Made by a program: the position numbers and the translations under genes. The notes below the pieces were generated by a model. It did no database searches. It had not been told where the DNA came from and worked only from the letters and a program-made list of their open reading frames with translations. From the NCBI RefSeq assembly GCF_001050155.1, contig NZ_LFVY01000006.1:124001-188000 (forward strand): 64,000 nucleotides of DNA, given 5' to 3'. This document shows, in pieces, positions 44,767 through 53,761 of this stretch. Each line of letters begins with the position of its first letter. Positions within the stretch are counted from its first letter, which is position 1. The stretch is from Nitratireductor soli. Lineage in GTDB: Bacteria; Pseudomonadota; Alphaproteobacteria; Rhizobiales; Rhizobiaceae.

Positions 44767-45188
44767 TCCGCACACCCGAAACCGTGGACCGCTGTTCCCC
44801 CAGCGCCACGGCCAGCGCGCCCGCCGCCCCCCAAGCCCCCCGCCCGGCGGCGGGCGCGCAACTCTGCCCATGTTGCGGCCAGCCCCTTCCGCTGGATGGC
44901 GCGTTGCGGATCGACGAGACCGGCTTTGTCGTGAAGGATGGCAGGTTCGCTGCCCTGACGGCGCAGGAGAACGCCATCTTCATGCAACTCGTTGCCGCCC
45001 GCGGCCTTTTGGTCACGCGGCAACGTCTCCTATCGAACCTGTACGCGATCGAGGCCGACGAGGCCGAGATCAAGATCATCGACGTGTTCATCTGCAAGCT
45101 GCGCGCGAAGCTCAAGCCGCTCGGGCTGACCATCCAGACGGTTTGGGGCCGTGGCTACCGCTTCGTGCAACCCGGGAACCCGCTATGA
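44763..45188 (+). CDS. Winged-helix protein with OmpR/PhoB-type DNA-binding domain
   Basis: 141 residues. A Pro/Ala-rich start is followed by a zinc-knuckle-like CPCCG (about residue 35) and then an OmpR-type effector domain: LTAQENAIFMQLVAARGLLVTRQRLL, IDVFICKLRAKLKPLGLTIQTVWGRGYRF. There is no receiver domain, so it is not phosphorelay-controlled. An unusual regulator class for a Mu-like early operon; function inferred only. Confidence 0.82.
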   Translation: MIRTPETVDRCSPSATASAPAAPQAPRPAAGAQLCPCCGQPLPLDGALRIDETGFVVKDGRFAALTAQENAIFMQLVAARGLLVTRQRLLSNLYAIEADEAEIKIIDVFICKLRAKLKPLGLTIQTVWGRGYRFVQPGNPL

Positions 45189-45988
45189 ACGAGATCAACC
45201 GCGCTATCGGTGACAAGCCCGCGCTCGAATGGGTTTCCGTCGAGACGATCGACGTCGACAGCAACTACCAGCGCGAGATCAAGCCCGCCCTGGTCAACAA
45301 AATTCTCCGGGGCTTCTCCTGGACGAGGTTCGGCGCCATCGTCCTTTCCAGGCAGGAAAGCGGCAGGTTCAGCATCGTCGAGGGTCAGCACCGCTGGAAG
45401 GCAGCCTCGCTTCATCCCGACGTGGACCAGGTGCCCGCCGTGATCGTCAGTCACGCAGACGTGGCAGGCGAGGCGCGGAGCTTCCTCGCAATCAATCGCG
45501 ACCGCATGGCGGTGACTTCGGTCGAGCAGTATTGGGCGGGCCTGACGGCCGGCGACGACAATGCCATTCAGATTTCCAAGGTGCTGCAATCCGCCGGCTG
45601 CGATGTCGTGCCGGCGCAAGGCCACTACCGGCCCAACCTCACGAACTCCATCGGGGCGGTCGATCGCTGCCTGAAACGCTATGGCGACACGGCGACACGG
45701 CGCGCCCTCCTGATCATTCGCGCAGCCTGGCCCAATGAGGCCAAGGCACTGCGCGGGGTGCTGATCACAGCTTTGGCCCGGATCATCAGAACCAATCAGA
45801 ACACGGTCAACGATCCCGAACTGGCCGCCGCGATCAGGCGCGAGAGCTTCGCCGAGCTGACTGCTCACGCGGAAGCCTTTCGCAAGCTGTCCGGCGGCTC
45901 GACGGACACCGCGTTGGCCAAGACGATTGCCGAACTCTACAACAAGGGCAGGCGCGTCAAGACCATCTATTTCGGCGAGGCACGCTGA
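45185..45988 (+). CDS. ParB-fold (ParB/Srx-like) protein 1
   Basis: 267 residues. N-terminal ParB-like domain: LEWVSVETIDVDSNYQREI, then IVEGQHRWKAA (the GxHR box) at about residue 62, and INRDRMAVTS. The long helical C-terminus has no recognised domain. Its start overlaps the previous stop. ParB-fold proteins may bind CTP, DNA or act as nucleases; which applies is unknown. Confidence 0.8.
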   Translation: MNEINRAIGDKPALEWVSVETIDVDSNYQREIKPALVNKILRGFSWTRFGAIVLSRQESGRFSIVEGQHRWKAASLHPDVDQVPAVIVSHADVAGEARSFLAINRDRMAVTSVEQYWAGLTAGDDNAIQISKVLQSAGCDVVPAQGHYRPNLTNSIGAVDRCLKRYGDTATRRALLIIRAAWPNEAKALRGVLITALARIIRTNQNTVNDPELAAAIRRESFAELTAHAEAFRKLSGGSTDTALAKTIAELYNKGRRVKTIYFGEAR

Positions 45989-46872
45989 TGAACGCCTCGG
46001 CGAAACGGCGGGGCGGCAATGTGAGCTCCTGCGTGACATTCCGCCGTGTCGCGATCGCGCTGATCGACGTGCCGGAGGACCGGTTGCGGCAGGTCAAGCC
46101 GTGGCGGGTGGAGGTGCTGCGCAAGGAGATCGGCGACGGCGAGCAGCCGCAACATCCCGTCAACCTAGCGGCCGAGGAGACCGGCCGCTTCACCCTGATT
46201 TCCGGCGCAACGCGGCTGGCCGCCGTCGACCTCGGCGGTTCGACCGAGATCGACGCGCGCGTCATCCCCGCATCAGCGCTGACGCGTGAGCGGCGGCGCC
46301 TCCTGGAGATCACCGAAAACCTCAACCGCGAGGCACTCACGAAGCTCGAAAGGGCGGAGAGCCTCGCCGAGTTGAAGCGGGTCCATGAAGTGCTCTATCC
46401 AGCAAGCCGCAATGGCGGCGACCGCCGCAGCGCCAAGGTGAAGGCCGCCCGCACCGATCAGAACGAAATATTTGCGTTCTGTTCCCAGGCCGCCGAGGTC
46501 ACCGGCCTCTCGCGGCGTGCGATCGAGGTCGCCGTCGCCATCCTTCGGGGACTGACCGATGCCAGCAAAGCGCGTTTGCGCGGAAGCTGGCTGGAGAACC
46601 ATCAGGCTGGCCTCAAGCTGCTTTCCGAACAGACGGCAGAGGCGCAAGAGCGCATCTGCGACATCCTCTTCGCCACGCCGCCGGAGGCCGCCACCGTCGC
46701 GGATGCGCTGGCTCTTGCCGAAGGACGCCGGCTGCTCTCGACGGCCGAGAAGCTGTTCGCCTCGACGGTTGGAAACTGGTCGCGGCTGTCGGCCCGCCAG
46801 CGCGCCGACTTCCTTGACGCCCACGAGGCCGCGATCCGCGAGCATGCGGTCAAACGCGGATGGCTCCGATGA
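45988..46872 (+). CDS. ParB-fold protein 2
   Basis: 294 residues. ParB/RepB-type N-terminal domain with DVPEDRLRQVKPWRVEVLRKEI, FTLISGATRLAAVDLGG (GATR in place of GEHR) and LLEITENLNREALTKLERAE, followed by a helix-turn-helix-like region (AAEVTGLSRRAIEVAVAI). This is closer to true ParB than protein 1. Overlaps the upstream stop by one base (TGATG). Confidence 0.82.
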   Translation: MNASAKRRGGNVSSCVTFRRVAIALIDVPEDRLRQVKPWRVEVLRKEIGDGEQPQHPVNLAAEETGRFTLISGATRLAAVDLGGSTEIDARVIPASALTRERRRLLEITENLNREALTKLERAESLAELKRVHEVLYPASRNGGDRRSAKVKAARTDQNEIFAFCSQAAEVTGLSRRAIEVAVAILRGLTDASKARLRGSWLENHQAGLKLLSEQTAEAQERICDILFATPPEAATVADALALAEGRRLLSTAEKLFASTVGNWSRLSARQRADFLDAHEAAIREHAVKRGWLR

Positions 46873-47324
46873 GCCGGCGGCGTGATCGCATGACGCTGGA
46901 ACTGTTCGATTGGGAGCCACCGCGCGTCGCGGTCGGCTTCGACAAGGACCAGCTTCCGGGCAATCGCATTGCTTCCCGGATTTCCCGCGCCGTGGCTCTT
47001 GCCCTGAAGGAATGCGGAAAGCCACGCGCCGAGATCGCGCAGATGATGAGCGAGGAATTGGGCTATCCGATCTCCGAGGCAACCCTCGACGCCTACGCCT
47101 CCGAGGCGAAGGAAAGCCACAAGATCAGCCTTGAACGGTTCATCGCCCTGATCATGGCGACCGGCTGCAACGACCTCCTCGGCTTCGTGGCCGAGTTCTT
47201 CGATCACGTCGTCGTCCCCGAGCGGTTCGGGTCGCTCATCGAGCTGCATCTGATCGAGGAGCATGAGCGCGAAATCCAGCGTCGCAAGCAGGCGGTGGAA
47301 GCGAAATGGAAAGCCGGACGATGA
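46869..47324 (+). CDS. Early phage protein, HTH-like, unknown
   Basis: 151 residues. The middle part LALKECGKPRAEIAQMMSEELGYPISEATLDAYASEAKE reads like a helix-turn-helix; the C-terminus is a charged helix (EEHEREIQRRKQAVEAKWK). It overlaps both the ParB-like gene and the transposase gene by ATGA, and may assist transposition. No named family recognised. Confidence 0.65.
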   Translation: MSRRRDRMTLELFDWEPPRVAVGFDKDQLPGNRIASRISRAVALALKECGKPRAEIAQMMSEELGYPISEATLDAYASEAKESHKISLERFIALIMATGCNDLLGFVAEFFDHVVVPERFGSLIELHLIEEHEREIQRRKQAVEAKWKAGR

Positions 47325-49492
47325 AACTCTGGTTGACGGCCCAGGAGTTCGCCGATCTCGCCACCGCTTGCGTGTTGCCTGGCCTTCCAACGACCAAGGC
47401 CGGAGTGCTGAAGATGATCCGCCGCGACGGCTGGGACCACCGCCGCAACCTGGCACGGCCGCGCTCCGGTCGCGCGGGCGGCGGCGGGACCGAGTATCAC
47501 GTCGACAATCTTCCTCTGTCAGCCCGCGTAGCGCTCGCCGCACGCCATTTTCGTATCCAAGCCGATGATCTCCGGCCAGCCGTCATGGACGATGACGGGC
47601 TCTCGGCGCGCGCCCGCGAAATCCGCGACGCGCGCCTCGTCCTCCTGAAACTCGCCGACCGCTTCCGGCGCGAACAAAGCCTCTCCGTTGCCGCCGCCGA
47701 CAGTCTGTTCTGCTCACTGTTCAACGCGTCTTCAATCGAGCTTCCCGCCTGGGTAACGGCGTCGGTGGGAAGGTTGAGCGCCCGTTCCCTGGCGCGCTGG
47801 CGGACCAGGCGAGACAAGCCGAATGCACTCGGCTTCGATCCCGCCGCGGCGCGCCGGGGAACGGGACAGCTCGACACGGCGCTGGACGGCCAGGTCAAGA
47901 CCTTCGTATTGGCGGCCATCGCCAAGATGCCGTTCCTGTCGGCGAAAGCGGTTTCCGACGCGGTGTCTGACAAGTTCAAGGACGCTATCGCCGCCGAAGA
48001 CTTCCGCCTTCCCCCGCTTCGCACCTTGCAGCAGACCCTCAAGGCCTGGCGCCAGGATTACAAGAACGAGCTGATGCTGCTCACCGACCCGGACGGCTAT
48101 CGCTCGCGGGTCGAGTTCTCGGCCACCGGCGTGATCCGCGCCGAAAGGCTGAACGAAATCTGGATGATCGACGCATCGCCCGCCGACGTGATGCTGCACG
48201 AGGGCCGGCACTCCATCTATCTGACGGTCGACGTGCTGTCGCGGCGCACGAAGATACTGGCCACGCCGACGCCGCGCGCGGAAGCTGTCGGCCTGATGAT
48301 GCGCAAATGCCTGTTGGCCTGGGGCGTGCCGGAACGCGTGCTGACCGACAATGGCAGCGATTTTGTCGCGGCGGCTACCCAGCGCCTGTTTGCAGCGCTC
48401 GGCATCGAAGCCGAGCGGTCGCAGCGGTACGACCCGAAATCCAAGGGCAAGGGTCTGGTCGAGCGGCCGATCGGCACCTTCCAGCGCGACTTGGCCTGCC
48501 TGCCTGGCTTTATCGGCCATTCGGTGGCCGACCGCAAGCGGATCGAGGGCCGCAAGGCCTTCGCCCAGCGCCTCGGCAGCGACGAGAAAGAGCTGTTCGG
48601 CGTTGACATGGACCTCGCCGAATTCCAACGCTGGTGCGACGACTGGTCGGACACGATCTACGCTTCGACGGAGCATGAGGGTCTCGGCAAGCGCACGCCG
48701 ATGGCGGTCGCGGCCTCCTCGGACGGTGCGGTCCGGCGCATCGAGAATGTCGCGGCGCTCGATATCCTTTTAGCACCGGCGCCCGGAAAGGACGGGTTGC
48801 GAACGGTGACCAAGGTGGGCGTGAGGATCGATGGCGCTCACTATCTGCCCGACACGGTCATGCCTGGCACGACCGTCTTCTGCCGCATGGACCCGGCCGA
48901 TTTGGGCAAGGTGCTGCTGTTCGAGCCGGATGGCGAAACCTTCCTCGGCGAGGCGATCTGCCCCGAACTCGCCGGGCTCGATCCTGTCGAGACCATCAGG
49001 CACGTCAAGGCAGCGCAGAAGGCGCATGTCGACGGCCGTATCAAGGATATTCGCCGCGAGATGCGCCGCATCGGCCCGCGCCAGATCGCCGACGCGATGC
49101 GCCGCCAAGGCGAAACAAGGGCGGGCAAATTGTTGGCCTTCCCTCGGCCGGAGGAGCCGCATTCGACAGCTGCGCTTGCTGCGGCGGCCGACGCGGCCGC
49201 GCCGGTCGGCCCCATCGGTCTTTCCGACCGGGCAGCGGAATTGCACAGCGCGATGATTGCCGCCACGCCGCGGAACCCGTCGGTCGAGCCCGTCCCTACG
49301 AAGGTGACGCGGCTTCCCGAGAGCCGGGAAGCCCGCTTCCGCCGCGCCCTGGATCTGGAGCAGCGGCGGCAAATGGGCGAGCGACTGGCCGATGCCGATC
49401 TGCTGTGGCTCGGTGGGTACCAGAACGGGTCCGAATACAGGGCTATGCGCGCCATGGTGGAGGAGTTCGGCCAGGACGCGATGAATCTTTAG
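47321..49492 (+). CDS. MuA-type DDE transposase
   Basis: 723 residues. N-terminal Mu winged-helix DNA-binding region (LTAQEFADLATACVLPGLPTTKAGVLKMI), then the rve core with Asp284 (WMIDAS), Asp343 (LTDNGSD) and Glu381 (LVERPIG), followed by the Mu C-terminal beta-barrel (about 460-560) and a C-terminal region rich in Ala/Arg. Cuts phage ends and joins them to target DNA for integration and replicative transposition. Intact, so the element had a working recombinase. Confidence 0.95.
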   Translation: MKLWLTAQEFADLATACVLPGLPTTKAGVLKMIRRDGWDHRRNLARPRSGRAGGGGTEYHVDNLPLSARVALAARHFRIQADDLRPAVMDDDGLSARAREIRDARLVLLKLADRFRREQSLSVAAADSLFCSLFNASSIELPAWVTASVGRLSARSLARWRTRRDKPNALGFDPAAARRGTGQLDTALDGQVKTFVLAAIAKMPFLSAKAVSDAVSDKFKDAIAAEDFRLPPLRTLQQTLKAWRQDYKNELMLLTDPDGYRSRVEFSATGVIRAERLNEIWMIDASPADVMLHEGRHSIYLTVDVLSRRTKILATPTPRAEAVGLMMRKCLLAWGVPERVLTDNGSDFVAAATQRLFAALGIEAERSQRYDPKSKGKGLVERPIGTFQRDLACLPGFIGHSVADRKRIEGRKAFAQRLGSDEKELFGVDMDLAEFQRWCDDWSDTIYASTEHEGLGKRTPMAVAASSDGAVRRIENVAALDILLAPAPGKDGLRTVTKVGVRIDGAHYLPDTVMPGTTVFCRMDPADLGKVLLFEPDGETFLGEAICPELAGLDPVETIRHVKAAQKAHVDGRIKDIRREMRRIGPRQIADAMRRQGETRAGKLLAFPRPEEPHSTAALAAAADAAAPVGPIGLSDRAAELHSAMIAATPRNPSVEPVPTKVTRLPESREARFRRALDLEQRRQMGERLADADLLWLGGYQNGSEYRAMRAMVEEFGQDAMNL

Positions 49493-49559
49493 GGATGCAA
49501 CCATTGCGAGAAGCAGTGAAGGTCCGCGCGGGTGCGGCGACGAAAAAGGGACTTGAGAC

Positions 49560-50315
49560 ATGACAGGCAACACCAACATGGTTCGGCCAGGATCGGTCGC
49601 TCCGCTCAAGAACGTCGCATCCTGCCTCGCGCTCGTCGACGCACTAATCCATCGTCCACCGCACCTTCCCAACATCGGCGTTTTCTCGGGCTTCTCCGGC
49701 TACGGCAAGACCATGGCGGCGCAATATTGCTGGAACCGGACGGGTGCGCTGTTCATCGAGGTGTTCGACTTCTGGACGCGCAAGAAGTTCTGCCAGGCGA
49801 TCCTCGCCGAGCTCGGCGTGGCCCGGCCACGTGGCACGATCGGCGACATGATGGACGAGATCATCGCCCGCCTCGGCGACGATCCGGCGCGACCGCTCAT
49901 CATCGACGAGGCGGACAAGCTGGTGGATAAGGGGATGATCGAACTCGTCCGCGACCTGAACAAGGCAGCCCAGGTGCCGGTGCTCCTGGTCGGCGAAGAG
50001 AAGCTTCCGCAGAAGCTGGAGGCGCATGAGCGGGTGCATAACCGCGTGCTCGAATGGGTGCTGGCGCAGCCTTGTGACCTCGACGATGCGCGTGCCCTCA
50101 CAGCATTCCTTTATCCGAGGCTCGTGATATCCGACGCCCTGCTCGACCACATCTGCGCCGAAACGCGCGGTCGCGCGCGACGCATCGCCACCTCGCTCAA
50201 CGCGGCGGCCGCCTTCGCGGCGAATGCGGGGCTCGCCGAGCTCGACGTGAGCAATTATTCGGGCCGCATCTTCACCGGCGAGGCGCCGAAGCGTCATTCC
50301 AGGAGGGTTGCCTGA
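49560..50315 (+). CDS. MuB-type AAA+ ATPase, without the N-terminal HTH
   Basis: 251 residues; target-capture and transposase activator. Walker A GFSGYGKT (44-51) and Walker B PLIIDEAD (112-119), sensor VLLVGEEKLP. Mu B has about 312 residues with an N-terminal HTH; here the protein begins nearly at the ATPase domain, and an HTH of that type is encoded separately at 50956. Confidence 0.92.
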   Translation: MTGNTNMVRPGSVAPLKNVASCLALVDALIHRPPHLPNIGVFSGFSGYGKTMAAQYCWNRTGALFIEVFDFWTRKKFCQAILAELGVARPRGTIGDMMDEIIARLGDDPARPLIIDEADKLVDKGMIELVRDLNKAAQVPVLLVGEEKLPQKLEAHERVHNRVLEWVLAQPCDLDDARALTAFLYPRLVISDALLDHICAETRGRARRIATSLNAAAAFAANAGLAELDVSNYSGRIFTGEAPKRHSRRVA

Positions 50316-50959
50316 TGGGGATCGTGCTCCGGCTGACCGTCGACAAGACCGAGCCGATCTTTCGTGGCCAGGATCATTTCTGGCGCTGCATTCGCGTCCT
50401 CGGGCGCGCCGACGCCAGCTTCACCGCCAGCGCCATACGCGCGATGTCGGATGAGCCGCATCGGGGTACGGTCGCCACCTATCTGCGTCGATTGTGCCGG
50501 GCCGGCATCCTGCGACCCGAAGGGTCGGCGAAGAATGCGTTCACGGAGCGACGCGAGGTGTCTTTCGTGCTCGTCCGGGACCAGGAGGCGCCGCCGGTGG
50601 TCACGAATGACGGCCGGATCGGGTCAAGGCAGGTCAGTTGCCAGCAGGCCATGTGGAACGTCGTTCGCGGACCGCTGACACGCGGCGGCTTCACCAGCGA
50701 CGATCTGGTGACATACGGCTCCACCGAGGAAAAGCCGATCGCCCGAGCAACGGCCAAGCGGTTCGTCCAGGCCCTGCGCCAGGGCAACTATCTGATCAAG
50801 CTCGATCCGGGCGGCCCGGGAAAGCTGGCCGTCTGGCGGCTGCGTCCGTCCATGAACACCGGGCCGAAGCCGCCAATGGTCCTGACCGCCAAGCTCGTCT
50901 ACGACCAGAACCGGGGTCGCGTCCTCGGCGAGACTATCGCCGAGGAGGAGCTGCCATGA
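50315..50959 (+). CDS. Early phage protein, possible winged helix, unknown
   Basis: 214 residues. FWRCIRVLGRADASFTASAIRAMSDEPHRGTVATYLRRLCRAGILRP resembles a winged helix repeated in a second copy around residues 105-155 (MWNVVRGPLTRGGFTSDDLV ... AKRFVQALRQGNYLIK). Located between MuB and the HTH gene, overlapping both. Probably DNA-binding. Confidence 0.65.
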   Translation: MGIVLRLTVDKTEPIFRGQDHFWRCIRVLGRADASFTASAIRAMSDEPHRGTVATYLRRLCRAGILRPEGSAKNAFTERREVSFVLVRDQEAPPVVTNDGRIGSRQVSCQQAMWNVVRGPLTRGGFTSDDLVTYGSTEEKPIARATAKRFVQALRQGNYLIKLDPGGPGKLAVWRLRPSMNTGPKPPMVLTAKLVYDQNRGRVLGETIAEEELP

Positions 50960-51360
50960 ACCGCGGGCCGAAGCCTGGCGCGCCCGGTGGCCACGCCCTT
51001 CGCGCTTTGAACGCCTGGGGCAATGTGCCCGACTGGGTCGGCGAGCTGGCGGCGCTTGCCGATCGCGAGGGCCTGCGCGGCGCCGAGAAACGCGTGGGCT
51101 ATTCAGCGAGCGCGATCTCGACCGTCATCAATGGCTGCTATCGCGGCGATATGGGGCGTGTCGAGGAGACCGTCCGCGGCGCCCTGATGGGTCATGTCGT
51201 CGAGTGCCCGGTGCTCAGCGAGATCGGCCGTGACCAGTGCCTGACCTGGCAGAAGAAGCCCTTCGCGGCGACCTCGTCAGTGCGGGTCGCCGTCTACCGG
51301 GCATGCCGGGCGGGGTGTCCTCATTCGGCGCTCAAGGTGCGGGAGGGCGATGCGTCATGA
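50956..51360 (+). CDS. HTH protein resembling the N-terminal domain of MuB
   Basis: 134 residues. VPDWVGELAALADREGL followed by YSASAISTVINGCYRGDMGRVEETVRGALMG matches the lambda-repressor-like HTH at the start of many MuB proteins (Y.GD..rVE pattern). The C-terminal part has four cysteines (C..C...C..C over about 40 residues). Overlaps the genes on both sides. Confidence 0.72.
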   Translation: MNRGPKPGAPGGHALRALNAWGNVPDWVGELAALADREGLRGAEKRVGYSASAISTVINGCYRGDMGRVEETVRGALMGHVVECPVLSEIGRDQCLTWQKKPFAATSSVRVAVYRACRAGCPHSALKVREGDAS

Positions 51361-52001
51361 TCACGGTGCGCGAGATCATCGCCACGACGGCACTGCGCCT
51401 TGGACTGGAGCCGATCGAGCTGGTGGCGGACTCGCGCGACCGCAGGACGGTGCTTGCGCGCCACGTTGCCATGCATGTGGCGCGCAAGACCACGCAATGC
51501 TCGACGAGCGAGATCGGCCGCGCCTTCAACGAGCGCGATCACTCGACCGTATCCTACGCGTTGGAGAAGATTGCCCGCGAGATCGGCCGCGACGCGCAGC
51601 TTGCCGGGCTGGTGGGCGAACTCATGGACACGGTCGCCTTCCTCGAACGCGTCCGCGCGCACGGCAGCGTGGATGCGCTGGCCGTCGCCCGCCGCATCGC
51701 CGGCGCCCCGCAACGCCAGGCGATGGCCGCCAGCGTGATGGAAATCGCAGCACTGGCCGCCACGACTGTCGAGCTTTGGGAAATTGCCCGTGCGGCCGAC
51801 GAGGCGGCCCGGCTCTACAGCCGGCGCGCGGAGCTGCGCCGCCGCGGCATCCTCGATCTGGACAAGGACGAAATGGCGGAGGCGCGTTCGATCGACGAGC
51901 GCCTGGGAGCGCTCAACGCGGCGATCGCCGACGAGATCGCCGCGCTTTGCGCCGACCCTTCGACAAGCTCAGGATCAATGAATCGGAACTGTACGGTTTA
52001 G
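51357..52001 (+). CDS. DnaA domain IV-like DNA-binding protein, 3' end replaced by an IS
   Basis: 214 residues as it stands. The N-terminus VREIIATTALRLGLEPIELVADSRDRRTVLARHVAMHVARK ... IGRAFNERDHSTVSYALEKI is the DnaA domain IV signature (DnaA-box binding), without the AAA+ part. The last codons run into the left inverted repeat of the IS1595 element; without the IS the frame would continue 13 codons past the target site to TGA at 53908-53910, overlapping the next gene. Confidence 0.85.
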   Translation: MITVREIIATTALRLGLEPIELVADSRDRRTVLARHVAMHVARKTTQCSTSEIGRAFNERDHSTVSYALEKIAREIGRDAQLAGLVGELMDTVAFLERVRAHGSVDALAVARRIAGAPQRQAMAASVMEIAALAATTVELWEIARAADEAARLYSRRAELRRRGILDLDKDEMAEARSIDERLGALNAAIADEIAALCADPSTSSGSMNRNCTV

Positions 52002-52915
52002 GGGTTAGTCGCCAGATGCAGCAACCGATCAAAAGCTTCGCCAGTCCGCCGCGCATTGTAGCGGTAGGTTACCTCGCTCAGATAGAGCGGGAGGTATTTA
52101 CGGCTGACGTGGTGGAATTGCCCGGCGATTGCCCGCTTGAGTATCGCCCACACGCTCTCGATGGTGTTGGTTTGGATCGGCCCGAACTCTGCCGAAAACA
52201 GGTCGCGCTCGACATAGACGCGGCTGTGGTTGATGCGGCGGTGAGCGATGTTCTTGTTGAGGCCGTTGTAGCCCGCATACTCGTCAGTCGTAAGCACGGC
52301 GCGGGGCAGATCGATCATGCCGGTGACGTAGTTTCGGATATCGTCTGCCGTCATCTCAGCCTTGTCGATCACCATAGCCTTGAGCCTACCGCCGCGCTCT
52401 ACAGCGCCAATGACGGGCTGCTTGCCGCAAGGTCCGCGCGGACCGGGCTGGTCATCATCCTTGCGGTTCGCCGGACGGCGCTTGCCGTCCACATAGGCTT
52501 CGTCCATCTCGACAATGCCGGCGAGCAGTTTTCCGTCATCCGCAAGCGCGGAGCGGATGCGGTGCATCATCGACCAGACGGTCGGACGGCGCATATCGAG
52601 GTCGCGCGCCGCCTGCATGGCGCTCAAGCCCTTTTTGGCGTTGAGCATCAAGGAAATCAGCGAAAACCAGCGCTGCAAATCGATGTGCGAGTTGTGAAAG
52701 ATAGTGCCGACCGTGACGCTGAACGAGCGGTCGCAGCGCTGGCATTTCCAACGGCTGGCGGTCAGCCCACGCTTGGCGTCCCGGTTGCGGGAGACGCGAT
52801 CAGCACCGCAATATGGGCAAAGGGGCTGCTCGCCCCAGCGAACAGCTTCCAGATGAGCGATGCAGTCGTCTTTCGTCGGCCAGCGGCGGTAGACTTCAAC
52901 AAGGCTGGTCATCAT
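51998..52915 (-). CDS. IS1595-family (ISXO2-like) transposase
   Basis: 305 residues. N-terminal zinc ribbon (CPYCGADR ... CQRCDRSFS), a helical spacer, then the DDE-type domain: GIVEMDEAYVDGKRR, LTTDEYAGYNGLN, and the NTIESVWAILKRAIAGQ motif with the third catalytic position. The stop codon lies inside the left inverted repeat. Appears full-length and intact. Confidence 0.95.
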   Translation of the reverse strand: MMTSLVEVYRRWPTKDDCIAHLEAVRWGEQPLCPYCGADRVSRNRDAKRGLTASRWKCQRCDRSFSVTVGTIFHNSHIDLQRWFSLISLMLNAKKGLSAMQAARDLDMRRPTVWSMMHRIRSALADDGKLLAGIVEMDEAYVDGKRRPANRKDDDQPGPRGPCGKQPVIGAVERGGRLKAMVIDKAEMTADDIRNYVTGMIDLPRAVLTTDEYAGYNGLNKNIAHRRINHSRVYVERDLFSAEFGPIQTNTIESVWAILKRAIAGQFHHVSRKYLPLYLSEVTYRYNARRTGEAFDRLLHLATNP

Positions 52916-53376
52916 TCATCCTCCAGCGCATCGGCCGCCTGGTCCATAATCTGCCGGATTTCATTCAGGCCGGGCGGCGCGTCTATCCAGGCGACTTCAC
53001 ACAGCACGAGGTCGCCGCTGGCGTACACGACGCCGGTCAGAACATCGGCTTCGCCTTCCTCTGGCACTGACGATCCGTCCTCATCGCATTCGACGGCGCG
53101 GGCGATAAAGCGCGGAGTGATCGTGTGGACCACATACATGCGCCGACCTTCCTCGCGCTGCACGATCCATTCATCTCGGGGCCAGTGCGTCTCGACGCGC
53201 TCATCCGCGCCAAGAATGCGGCGAATGTCGCTTTCGACGCTATCCGGGATCGGCACGTCGCCAGAGGCCCAGCGACGTACCGTACGGTCATTCACCTTGA
53301 GCGCGCGGGCCAACGGCCCTTGCCAATTATGTCCCCAAATTGCGAGGCACATGGCCGCTAGTTCAGCAGAAGTCAT
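52912..53376 (-). CDS. IS passenger protein 1, HTH N-terminus
   Basis: 154 residues from ATG 53376. MTSAELAAMCLAIWGHNWQGPLARALKVNDRTVRRWASGD is a helix-turn-helix of the kind found at the start of small phage and plasmid regulators. The rest is acidic (DEDGSSVPEEGEADVL) and ends in an acidic tail. It overlaps the transposase start by 4 bases, so it is translationally coupled and may control transposition. Function unknown. Confidence 0.75.
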   Translation of the reverse strand: MTSAELAAMCLAIWGHNWQGPLARALKVNDRTVRRWASGDVPIPDSVESDIRRILGADERVETHWPRDEWIVQREEGRRMYVVHTITPRFIARAVECDEDGSSVPEEGEADVLTGVVYASGDLVLCEVAWIDAPPGLNEIRQIMDQAADALEDE

Positions 53377-53761
53377 AGCCGTTCTTCCTTTCTTCGCGCG
53401 CGGCGCGAGCGCAATCGCCCCGTTGATGTTTGTCATCGAGAGTGGCCTTGCGGTCAGACTCGTCAGCCCACGGCTGGCGCGTCGTTCCATTGCGATAGAC
53501 GTTGCGGCCCTTTCGCGTGGTCTTTGTGCCGACGGGCAGAGCATCGTAGCCGTCGCTCTCGATCACCTCGACGGTGAATGTGTGCTGCTGCTTCGCGCTG
53601 CCGTAGCTGTCCTTGATGATCCTCGCCGCGATGCGGCGCTCGCCAAGAAACTTCGGTTTACGAAACGATCCGCCGAATACTGCTTCGGTGAACAGGATCA
53701 CGTCGCCTGTGCAGGCATCGCCGGTGCAGTTAACGGTGAAGGTGCTGGTGTCGATGGTCAT
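53363..53761 (-). CDS. IS passenger protein 2, unknown
   Basis: 132 residues from ATG 53761. The N-terminal half is beta-rich (TFTVNCTGDACTGDVILFTEAVFGG, then VEVIESDGYDALPVGTKTTRKG), the C-terminal half strongly charged (DRKATLDDKHQRGDCARAAREERKNG). Overlaps passenger 1 by 14 bases. No known family recognised. Confidence 0.65.
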   Translation of the reverse strand: MTIDTSTFTVNCTGDACTGDVILFTEAVFGGSFRKPKFLGERRIAARIIKDSYGSAKQQHTFTVEVIESDGYDALPVGTKTTRKGRNVYRNGTTRQPWADESDRKATLDDKHQRGDCARAAREERKNGYDFC

